Below, in pieces: positions 1-5,330 of a stretch of DNA of 6,306 nt. The stretch lies in assembly GCA_020434085.1 (NCBI GenBank), contig JAGRBM010000199.1, positions 1-6,306 on the forward strand, given 5' to 3'. The notes under the pieces were generated by a model. It was not told the DNA's origin, searched no databases, and saw nothing but the letters and a program-made list of their open reading frames with translations. Position 1 is the stretch's first letter; each line of letters starts with the position of its first letter. Position numbers and translations under genes: made by a program. Origin of the DNA: Chrysiogenia bacterium. Its GTDB lineage: Bacteria; JAGRBM01.

Positions 1-263
1 ACCGGCAGGCAGACCCGGTCCAGACGGCTCGTGCCGTCGGGCAATGTTGTGAAGTTGAGCTCGTCGCCTGCCGCCAGCGCCACGCTGCGACGGAAGGCCA
101 CGGCGGCAATGGGGCGAAGGGTTTCGAGGAGCTCGTCATCGCGGAACGCGCGCAGGTCTTCCTCGCGCTGGATGCCCCGAATCTCCGAGAGCTCGCGATA
201 GTAGAAATACGCGCCAAGAACGGCGAAAAAGAAGAATCCGATGAATGCCCAGATACTCGGCAT
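1..263 (-). CDS. Hypothetical small membrane-anchored protein downstream of norQ (partial, C-terminus outside window)
   Basis: I do not recognise this protein. The frame starts at an ATG (complement of 261-263) preceded by GGGAG six bases upstream. It stays open for 87 codons to the left edge, so the C-terminus is missing. Residues about 4-22 (beginning SIWAFIGFFFF and ending at a YFYY aromatic cluster) form one strongly hydrophobic, Phe/Tyr-rich segment, probably an uncleaved membrane anchor. A charged stretch follows (RELSEIRGIQREEDLRAFRDDELLETLRP), likely helical, and then a more mixed region ending DRVCLP at the edge. It sits 33 nt after the norQ stop in the same direction, so it is probably the fourth gene of the nor operon, in the place where norD often follows norQ. 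It does not look like the start of NorD, which is a soluble von Willebrand type A-domain protein. An assembly or accessory role for NorCB would be inference from position only. Confidence 0.6.
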   Translation of the reverse strand, partial: MPSIWAFIGFFFFAVLGAYFYYRELSEIRGIQREEDLRAFRDDELLETLRPIAAVAFRRSVALAAGDELNFTTLPDGTSRLDRVCLP

Positions 264-274
264 GGGCTGCTCCC

Positions 275-292
275 GCGCCCCTTTGGGGGCGC
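275..292 (-). other. GC-rich hairpin between norQ and the small membrane gene
   Basis: The sequence GCGCCCC (275-281) pairs with GGGGCGC (286-292) across a 4-base loop, giving a perfect 7-bp stem. It lies just after the norQ stop and just before the GGGAG ribosome binding site of the next gene. No T-run follows on the minus strand, so it does not look like a full intrinsic terminator. It could act as an mRNA stability or processing element that sets the ratio of norQ to the downstream gene, or it may simply reflect high GC. Confidence 0.45.
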
Positions 293-296
293 TGCT

Positions 297-1094
297 TCAG
301 CCGTTGAATTCGAAGTGCGCCAGATCCCGGATGGTCTTGAGGACGGCTTCATCCTCGGTGAGCGGGATGCCCATGGCCACTTCGGCCGCACGGGCGCGGT
401 CCATGCCGGCAACGATCATTCGGCCTGCAATAACCAACGTACGCGTGCTAGGCACTTCCTCGAGCCCCTCATCCTTGAGCGGCCGGATACGGTGCGCCAG
501 GTGAACCAAGTGATGCGCCGTGTCGGCATCCACACCCGATTCGTGCGCAACGATCTGGGATTCCTGCTCCATCGGCGGCCAGTCGAAGTCGAGCGCCACA
601 AAGCGCTGGCGCGTGCTCGGCTTGAGCGACTTCATCGTGTTCTGGTAGCCCGGGTTGAACGAGATCACGAGCTGGAAGGTCGGCGGCGCGTCGATGGTCT
701 CACCCGTGCGCTCGATGAAAAGCTGGCGGCGATCATCCGAGAGCGGATGGATCACCACGATGGTGTCCTTTCGCGCTTCCACAACTTCGTCGAGGTAGCA
801 GATACCACCGTGGCGGACGGCCCGCGTCAGCGGGCCGTCGATCCACTCGGTATTTCCGTCCTTGATGAGATAGCGCCCGATCAGGTCCGAAGCGGTCAGG
901 TCGTCGTGGCAGGCAACCGTGTAGAGCGGTACCTCCAGCTTTGCGGCCACATGCTCCACCAGGCGGGTCTTTCCGCACCCCGTGGGGCCCTTGAGCAGCA
1001 CGGGGATCTGACGCTCATGGGCGTTGGTAAAGACGTCCAGTTCGTCGCCCCGTGCGACGTAGTAAGGCAGCTTCGAATCATCGATCGCGCGCAT
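297..1094 (-). CDS. norQ: NorQ: MoxR-type AAA+ ATPase for nitric oxide reductase activation
   Basis: NorQ/CbbQ-type AAA+ ATPases work with NorD in the cytoplasm and are needed for insertion of the non-haem iron (FeB) into NorB. The protein is 265 aa, the normal family length. Visible motifs are Walker A GPTGCGKT (36-43), Walker B ICYLDE with D102/E103, a sensor-1 region LVISFNPGYQ with N147, an STRQRF arginine segment (160-165) and a sensor-2-like STRTLVIAGR (216-225). The DLTASDLIGRY segment after Walker A is typical of the MoxR/CbbQ group. I chose the ATG at 1092-1094 because GAGGAAG lies directly upstream and overlaps the norB stop (1105-1107), leaving 10 nt between the genes. A longer in-frame start at 1151 would add 19 residues overlapping the norB 3' end and is less likely. 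Its position directly after norB matches the classical norCBQD order. NorQ is a confident call over CbbQ because of the NorB neighbour. Confidence 0.94.
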   Translation of the reverse strand: MRAIDDSKLPYYVARGDELDVFTNAHERQIPVLLKGPTGCGKTRLVEHVAAKLEVPLYTVACHDDLTASDLIGRYLIKDGNTEWIDGPLTRAVRHGGICYLDEVVEARKDTIVVIHPLSDDRRQLFIERTGETIDAPPTFQLVISFNPGYQNTMKSLKPSTRQRFVALDFDWPPMEQESQIVAHESGVDADTAHHLVHLAHRIRPLKDEGLEEVPSTRTLVIAGRMIVAGMDRARAAEVAMGIPLTEDEAVLKTIRDLAHFEFNG

Positions 1095-1104
1095 TGTTGC
1101 TTCC

Positions 1105-2499
1105 TCAGGCACCGCTCGTTCCTTCCGCAGTTCCCAGGTTGAGGGCTTCATCTTCCTCGAGGAATTTCAGGCCCGGCTTGAAAAAATTCACTGCAAAGGC
1201 CACCGATCCAGCCAGGAAAACGAATCCGAAGAACATCCAGAGCTGGTAGGCCGTGACGATTGTCTCCATCTCCTGAACCAGCGGATAGGGCCGGCCCAGC
1301 AGTCTCTCAAAGACGGTCTGCGTGATGCCCGCAATCGCACTGGCAGTCGTGATGCCCAGCATTCCAATCAGCATGGCGTAGAAGCTGAACTTGTTGAGCC
1401 CCTGGTTCCAGTCTTCCATTTCCACCTTGTTGGAGATGGGAAGCATGTAGGTGAAGAAGGCCAGGTTGATCATGGCGTAGGCGCCATAGAAAGCCAGATG
1501 GCCATGGGAAGCGGTAACGTGCGTGCCGTGGGTATACTGATTGACCACCGGCAGGGTCTGCGCCATGCCGTGAAGCACGCCGATCGTCGCCATGATCGTG
1601 CAACTGATCGCCCAGAGCATCGCCATCTTGTTGGGATGCTCGGCCGTGGCACGGTTCTTTGCATACACTGCGTAGAGAACCATGCCCAGGAAGGCCAGCG
1701 GCTCCATGGCGCTGAACAGACCGCCCACAACCAGCCAGTAGCGCGGGGTGCCGATCCAGTAGTAGTGGTGACCGATTCCCAGAACGCCCGTAAACAGGGT
1801 GAAGGAAATCACCACGTAGAGCCATTTCTCGATGATCTCGCGGTCCACGCCCGTCATCTTGATCATCAGGAAGGCGAGCATCGAGCCCATGATGAGCTCC
1901 CAGACGCCCTCGACCCAAAGATGCACGGTCCACCACCAGTAGTAGCTCTGGAGCGCCTCGTTGTCGAAGTGCAGGTTCGCCGGGATGTAGAGCGCGCCGG
2001 TCAGCACGAAGCCGATCAGCATGACGATCTGGACGCCCGTGCGCCGTTTTCCCGCCATGAACGTCGCAATCACATTGGCCAGGAAGATACCGACCACCGC
2101 GACAACGGCCACGTCCAGATAAGGCGGCAATTCCACGAATTCCCTGCCCTGCCAGTAACGGAAGAGGTACCCGATCAGGCCCGCGACGCCGCCGGCGACA
2201 AACAGACCCAGATTGATCAGGGCCAGCTTGGGCCACTTGACCTCGGTCTGCCCCTCATCGGCGATCAGGTGATAGGTCGCGCCCATGAACCCGATGATCA
2301 GCCACACAATCAGCAGATTGGTGTGGTAGGTGCGGGTGACATGAAAATCGAAAAGGTGATTGTAGAAGAAGTCTCCGAACACGTAGTGCGCGACGGAGAG
2401 CAGTCCGAATACCACTTGGAGCTGGAACAGCAGAATGGCGACGATGAAGTGCCATCTGACTACGGTTCGCGTGTCCAGCGTGTTTGCTTGCTCACTCAT
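1105..2499 (-). CDS. norB: NorB: catalytic subunit of cytochrome c-dependent nitric oxide reductase (cNOR)
   Basis: NorB reduces two NO to N2O at a haem b3-FeB centre in the inner membrane, taking electrons from NorC. The 464-aa polytopic protein (about 12 hydrophobic segments) has the expected length and all key residues. H59 (TYHTNLL) and H334 would bind low-spin haem b, and H332 of SHGHLAF haem b3. FeB ligands are H193 (TVHLWVEGVWE), H244 and H245 (GIGHHYYWIG). The conserved glutamates E197, E201 and E266 (FSAMEPLAF) near the active site are present, as are E120 and E123 in WQGREFVELP, which correspond to the calcium/propionate and proton-path glutamates described in Paracoccus and Pseudomonas cNOR. 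The haem-copper oxidase Tyr-His crosslink motif is absent, and SHGHLAF separates it from cbb3 oxidases. There is no N-terminal cytochrome-like extension, so it is cNOR and not quinol-dependent qNOR. The ATG at 2497-2499 has GGAG seven bases upstream. The gene lies 16 nt after norC. Confidence 0.97.
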   Translation of the reverse strand: MSEQANTLDTRTVVRWHFIVAILLFQLQVVFGLLSVAHYVFGDFFYNHLFDFHVTRTYHTNLLIVWLIIGFMGATYHLIADEGQTEVKWPKLALINLGLFVAGGVAGLIGYLFRYWQGREFVELPPYLDVAVVAVVGIFLANVIATFMAGKRRTGVQIVMLIGFVLTGALYIPANLHFDNEALQSYYWWWTVHLWVEGVWELIMGSMLAFLMIKMTGVDREIIEKWLYVVISFTLFTGVLGIGHHYYWIGTPRYWLVVGGLFSAMEPLAFLGMVLYAVYAKNRATAEHPNKMAMLWAISCTIMATIGVLHGMAQTLPVVNQYTHGTHVTASHGHLAFYGAYAMINLAFFTYMLPISNKVEMEDWNQGLNKFSFYAMLIGMLGITTASAIAGITQTVFERLLGRPYPLVQEMETIVTAYQLWMFFGFVFLAGSVAFAVNFFKPGLKFLEEDEALNLGTAEGTSGA

Positions 2500-2515
2500 T
2501 TACTTTCTCCGCCTC

Positions 2516-3283
2516 CTACTTCCCGCCCTGGGCGATATTTTTGCCGCCAAGGGCCCGGTTCGTATGCTTGAGGTATTCGATCACGAGTTCGATCTCATCG
2601 TTCGGAAGAAGCTCTTCTCCGAAGTTGGGCATCGGCGATGCCGCGAAATCGGCCTGCGGTGTACGGATTTCCGTACGAATCCAGTCAATCGGCAGGCGTG
2701 AGACCACAAAGGTCAGGTCCGGCCCCATGGGGTTGAGCGCGGGCTGCCCGTTCATCGGGTGACAGAGGGTGCACTGAAGCCGTTCAAAAACTTCCTTGCC
2801 CGCCCACGCGTCGGTGCCCGGCTGGATGTAGGTCGAAGGCGTCGATGATTCCGGCGGCGGCCACCCATTGGTGTCGATACCGTCCAGGAAGCGCAGAAAC
2901 GCGATGACGTCGTCGGCTTCCTGATCGCTGAGCCCCAGCTTGGGCATCTTGCGGCGCCCAACCTGATTCCATTCCGGTCCCCAGTAAGCCACTGCCGGAT
3001 CGAGCATCATGTGCTTGATCCACCCGGGTCCCATGCGTGAATAGGCCTTGGTCAGGTCGGGGGCGTAGTAGGCACCCTCACCCAGGCGACCGTGACAATT
3101 CACGCAGTTGTAGTTCTCCCAGACATCCTTGCCCCGGAGAACATCCTCGGTCAGTCCCTCTTTTTCGTTCGTTCGCTCGGCCACCACGCTATGGAAATCC
3201 GCAGTAAGCGCGAGCAACCCAACGAAACACAGGAAACTGCCTGCGATAAAGATGTTGCGAGCCGTACTTCGTTTGAGTGCCAA
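2516..3283 (-). CDS. norC: NorC with two haem c domains: cytochrome subunit of cNOR
   Basis: NorC is the membrane-anchored periplasmic cytochrome that passes electrons to NorB. Residues 10-28 form an uncleaved N-terminal membrane anchor. The first domain (about 45-143) is canonical NorC: haem site CVNCH (C60, C63, H64), then LGEGAYYAPDLT, whose Gly/Tyr pair matches the NorB-facing calcium site, Met ligand M113 in RRKMPKL, and the family end motif IDTNGWPP. Ordinary NorC, about 150 aa with one haem, stops here. This protein continues to 255 aa with a second c-type cytochrome domain (about 155-245): CTLCH (C171, C174, H175), MGPDLT, and a likely Met ligand M218 in SPMPNF. The reading frame is unbroken and both domains look intact. 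The start is TTG (complement of 3281-3283), with GGGAGGA about 8 nt upstream and no alternative start nearby; the next Met is residue 84, beyond the first haem. It is the first gene of the nor operon, and the divergent region upstream probably carries its promoter. Confidence 0.94.
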   Translation of the reverse strand: MALKRSTARNIFIAGSFLCFVGLLALTADFHSVVAERTNEKEGLTEDVLRGKDVWENYNCVNCHGRLGEGAYYAPDLTKAYSRMGPGWIKHMMLDPAVAYWGPEWNQVGRRKMPKLGLSDQEADDVIAFLRFLDGIDTNGWPPPESSTPSTYIQPGTDAWAGKEVFERLQCTLCHPMNGQPALNPMGPDLTFVVSRLPIDWIRTEIRTPQADFAASPMPNFGEELLPNDEIELVIEYLKHTNRALGGKNIAQGGK

Positions 3284-3359
3284 GACCCGATCCTCCCGTT
3301 GTATTCCACCGAGCGAATAGACTTCAGATATCCCTACCCGGAAGGCCTATCGCCCGGCG

Positions 3360-3375
3360 TATGAGGCAACTCATA
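3360..3375. promoter_or_regulatory. Perfect inverted repeat TATGAG-N4-CTCATA, candidate operator
   Basis: Six bases on each side (3360-3365 and 3370-3375) are perfectly complementary around a GCAA spacer. The 16-bp geometry, short half-sites with a 4-base spacer, is that of Crp/FNR-family sites such as FNR and DNR. The half-site differs from TTGAT and TTGAC, so the cognate regulator is unknown. The centre is 84-85 bp upstream of the norC start codon. That would suit activation from about -41.5 if transcription began near 3326. If the TTGACA promoter at 3392-3420 is used instead, the site falls at about +10 to +25 and would suit repression. Confidence 0.45.
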
Positions 3376-3377
3376 TG

Positions 3378-3393
3378 TCCAATGTCTATTGAA
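3378..3393. promoter_or_regulatory. Imperfect inverted repeat TCCAAT-N4-ATTGAA, second candidate operator
   Basis: Five of six positions on each side are complementary around a GTCT spacer, with the inner four (CAAT/ATTG) perfect. Its centre is 18 bp from that of the neighbouring TATGAG repeat and it has the same 4-base spacing, so the two could be paired sites on nearly the same DNA face. It overlaps the putative -10 and start-site area of the norC-facing promoter. The bases are unlike a known NO-regulator consensus that I can recall. Confidence 0.3.
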
Positions 3394-3420
3394 GCTATGA
3401 AGCTGCCCGCTACCTGTCAA
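3392..3420 (-). promoter_or_regulatory. Candidate sigma70-type promoter facing norC
   Basis: On the minus strand a perfect -35 hexamer TTGACA (3420 down to 3415) is followed by a 17-base spacer and TAGCTT (3397 down to 3392), which keeps the TA and final T of a -10 box. Transcription would start near 3385, giving a leader of about 100 nt before the norC TTG. The -10 match is weak (3 of 6), so this is a proposal. Confidence 0.35.
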
Positions 3421-3553
3421 CGAAAATCCTAGGCGTTTGCTCAAACTCACTGATATGCGCCAAGTCATAACTCAGAGCCCCCCTGGCTTGGCATCGTTTG
3501 ATTGCGAAGGATTCAAGATCCAGACAAGAACAAGCAGAGGGGAGCCCGCCAGA

Positions 3554-4417
3554 GTGAATGCCAGCCAACACGTTTCATGGGTCAGAAAATCGGTTCTGCC
3601 CACGATTCCGCGCCAGCACGGCGCGTGGAGCGCGTTGATCGCCTGTTTTGTGCTGGGGACTCTTGTCGCGCGGGCTCCTGCCCCCGAGAGTGCCCTCGTG
3701 TTCGGGGCCATGGTTTCTCTGCTCTGCATTCGTGAGGGCATCGTCCTCTCGATTCGCGCAAAAAGTGATGCGGAGCGGCAAACGCAGTTGCGTGCCGGCA
3801 CCGCATTCTGGTGCGGCGCCCTTGCGCTCATGACCGCTGGCCTGTGGAATCGTGACGTCATCGATGCGTTGTTCCTCCCGGCAGTCGCCGGTGGGATTCT
3901 TTTCGTGGTCTCCCTGCTCTGGTTCGCGCGCCGCCGCAAGGATGAAATGAGCCTGCCCGGCGAGCTGCTGGGAATGGCAGGGCTGAGCCTCGCGGCCCCG
4001 GCCGCAGAAGCGGTTGCTTCGGGCGGTATCTCCGAGCGCTCGCTCGGCCTGTGGGTTCTCTCTCTCGTGTTCTTTGAGACCAGCGTCTTCCACGTCCGCC
4101 ACGTGGTCCGCCATCATCGAGCCTGCATGGGCCCGCTTGCGACGCGCATCCAGGCGGGAATGCCCTCGGTTGCGGCACATCTTGTGGGCCTGGCCGTACT
4201 GGCGATACTCGCCGCCACTTCGCATTTGCCGCGTCTGGCACCGCTGGTCTTTGTTCCCGTTCTGCTCAAAGCCCTGTGGACCATTGCCGCGCGCGAGTCC
4301 CGGCCCGTGCGAATCAAGCGAATCGGGCTGATGGAACTCGCCCATACAATTGTTTTTGTTGGCCTGTGTTCAGGCCTTTACATGACCTACCCGCCCGAGG
4401 GGTGGAGTGGATTCTGA
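3554..4417 (+). CDS. YwiC-like integral membrane protein
   Basis: The protein matches the YwiC-like membrane family. Its hallmark PRQHGAW lies at residues 19-25, just before the first membrane segment. An acidic residue sits in a mid-protein hydrophobic helix (GELLGMAGLSLAAPAA, E138), and RIGLMELAHTIVF (256-268) is the conserved C-terminal element. About eight to nine hydrophobic segments span residues 26-276. The biochemical function of the family is unknown. From memory, B. subtilis ywiC lies beside fnr and narK, a link to anaerobic nitrogen respiration that this locus shares. A helix or loop carries four close histidines (FHVRHVVRHHR; H180, H183, H187, H188), a possible metal or haem contact. 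I chose the GTG at 3554 (287 aa) because AGGGGAG lies about nine bases upstream and the conserved region starts soon after. In-frame TTG 3437 and ATG 3455 would add a polar, non-conserved-looking extension with poor ribosome binding sites. It is followed 11 nt later by the hemerythrin gene. Confidence 0.8.
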   Translation: MNASQHVSWVRKSVLPTIPRQHGAWSALIACFVLGTLVARAPAPESALVFGAMVSLLCIREGIVLSIRAKSDAERQTQLRAGTAFWCGALALMTAGLWNRDVIDALFLPAVAGGILFVVSLLWFARRRKDEMSLPGELLGMAGLSLAAPAAEAVASGGISERSLGLWVLSLVFFETSVFHVRHVVRHHRACMGPLATRIQAGMPSVAAHLVGLAVLAILAATSHLPRLAPLVFVPVLLKALWTIAARESRPVRIKRIGLMELAHTIVFVGLCSGLYMTYPPEGWSGF

Positions 4418-4428
4418 TCGTGCAGGCA

Positions 4429-5256
4429 ATGCCGACAATGAGCGCAGACAATCGAAAGAACTCTGATCCGCTGCGCCGGGACCCGAAGCTCGCGCTCCAG
4501 CTCGAGCTCCTGCGCACTGGCGCCGGCAGCACCCGGGAACGGGCACAGCTCGCCGCCGACGCGCGCGAGTTCCTCGCATCGCTTCCTCTGGAACTGGCAA
4601 TTCTGGCCGAAGACGAGCTCATCAGCGCTGGCTACGACCCCGAAGAGCTTCGCCACCTGTGCAGCACCGAGATGGCGAGCACCGCCAGCACCGATGCAGA
4701 GGTTCGCGCGAAGCTCCCTCCCGGGCACCTGCTGAGCGAGCTCTATGCAGAGCACGACCTCATTCTGGGAAACGTGGACGATCTCGATCAGGCCAACACA
4801 CTGATCCAGGCATCGGACGACTTCGACGAAGTCGCCCTGATGGCCTCCCAACTCCAGGTGGTGGCAGAGAATCTGCTGGCTTCGGCACCCCATCACCGCC
4901 GCGAGGAAGAGATCCTCTTCCCCGTCGCCGAGCGGCATGGGCTCATCGGCCCCACCGCGGCAATGAGCGCCGAACACGTGGGGCTCGACTACCGGAAGAT
5001 GCGCCTGCACGCCCTGTGTGCGCGGGCAGCCAGCATGGCCTTCGCGGATTTCAAGAAACAGCTCAACGCCACGGCTCGCATGTTGAGCCTGGAGATTCGT
5101 GACCATATATTCAAGGAAAACAACATTCTCTATCCGGCGACGTTCAGGCTCATCGAATCCGATGAACTCTGGCAGCAAATGGTCAAGTCGAGCGAGGAAA
5201 TCGGTATCTGCGATTTCTGGCCGCGTGCAAGCGTAAGCGCGGCAACGAAAAACTAG
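4429..5256 (+). CDS. DUF438-hemerythrin (HHE) di-iron protein, probably NO-related
   Basis: This 275-aa soluble, cytoplasmic protein has two parts. Residues about 35-82 resemble DUF438, with the typical LAEDELISAGYDPEELRHLC ending. Residues about 97-242 form a hemerythrin four-helix bundle with candidate di-iron ligands H100 and/or H109 (YAEHDLI), H155/H156 with E159/E160 (PHHRREEEILFP), H183 (MSAEHVGL) and H226/E230 (RDHIFKENNILYP). The C-terminal EEIGICDFWP resembles the tail of other DUF438-hemerythrin proteins, but no PAS domain is present. Relatives with hemerythrin-type di-iron sites (NorA of Ralstonia, YtfE/RIC/ScdA) bind NO or repair iron centres, so a role in NO buffering, sensing or NOR iron supply is a reasonable inference. 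The start is uncertain: ATG 4429 was chosen because it lies 11 nt after the upstream stop; ATG 4438 and GTG 4420 are alternatives and none has a strong ribosome binding site. It is probably cotranscribed, perhaps translationally coupled, with the YwiC-like gene. Confidence 0.85.
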   Translation: MPTMSADNRKNSDPLRRDPKLALQLELLRTGAGSTRERAQLAADAREFLASLPLELAILAEDELISAGYDPEELRHLCSTEMASTASTDAEVRAKLPPGHLLSELYAEHDLILGNVDDLDQANTLIQASDDFDEVALMASQLQVVAENLLASAPHHRREEEILFPVAERHGLIGPTAAMSAEHVGLDYRKMRLHALCARAASMAFADFKKQLNATARMLSLEIRDHIFKENNILYPATFRLIESDELWQQMVKSSEEIGICDFWPRASVSAATKN

Positions 5257-5330
5257 CTCTCGATGCAGGCAAGAGGGGCCTGTGAGAAAAAACATCAGCT
5301 CCGATATGGAGCAGGGATAAGGAAAAGAAA
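5257..5330 (+). other. Short intergenic spacer with two small inverted repeats before the porin gene
   Basis: The 74-nt gap contains CAGGC-N7-GCCTG (5266-5282) and GCTCC-N5-GGAGC (5298-5312). Neither is followed by a T-run on the plus strand, so no intrinsic terminator is evident, and readthrough from the hemerythrin gene into the porin gene is possible. The A-rich run after the first repeat would give a U-run only on the minus strand, where no gene ends. AAGGA at 5319-5323 is the porin ribosome binding site. Confidence 0.4.

Larger units (their letters stand above)
3284..3553. promoter_or_regulatory. Divergent intergenic region between norC and the YwiC-like gene
   Basis: These 270 bases separate the start codons of the minus-strand nor operon and the plus-strand ywiC-like/hemerythrin pair, so promoters for both must lie here or just inside the genes. 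The region is visibly more AT-rich than the flanking coding sequence in 3300-3480. It holds two 4-base-spaced inverted repeats and a candidate sigma70-type promoter facing norC (listed separately). I found no exact FNR/DNR/NnrR box (TTGAT-N4-ATCAA or TTGAC-N4-GTCAA) and no correctly spaced sigma54 element. I could not identify a convincing promoter for the plus-strand genes. Confidence 0.7.

Noticed and set aside
315-1142. Plus-strand open frame of 275 codons antisense to norQ
   Set aside because: It covers the NorQ gene with intact Walker motifs on the other strand. The product is Arg/His-rich with no family resemblance, a typical shadow frame.
1105-2499. NorB as quinol-dependent qNOR, NO dismutase or cbb3 oxidase
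   Set aside because: It lacks the fused N-terminal extension of qNOR/Nod proteins, has a NorC gene in the operon, and carries the NorB glutamates and SHGHLAF without the oxidase-type tyrosine features.
1498-2571. Long plus-strand open frame (357 codons) antisense to norB and the norC 3' end
   Set aside because: It lies opposite norB, whose frame carries every expected catalytic residue. The translated product is a low-complexity His/Asp/Gln/Arg-rich mirror of high-GC codon bias with no recognisable domain.
3488-3505. Possible sigma54 promoter (TTGGCA ... TTGC) facing the YwiC-like gene
   Set aside because: The GG and GC elements are about two bases too far apart for a -24/-12 promoter. The resemblance is probably chance.
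3498-3516. TTGATT ... ATTCAA as an FNR-type box before the YwiC-like gene
   Set aside because: The arms are separated by 7 bases and one position mismatches, so it does not have the TTGAT-N4-ATCAA geometry.
5266-5282. CAGGC-N7-GCCTG as a terminator after the hemerythrin gene
   Set aside because: The stem is short and has no T-run after it on the plus strand, only an A-rich stretch, so it is not a convincing intrinsic terminator.
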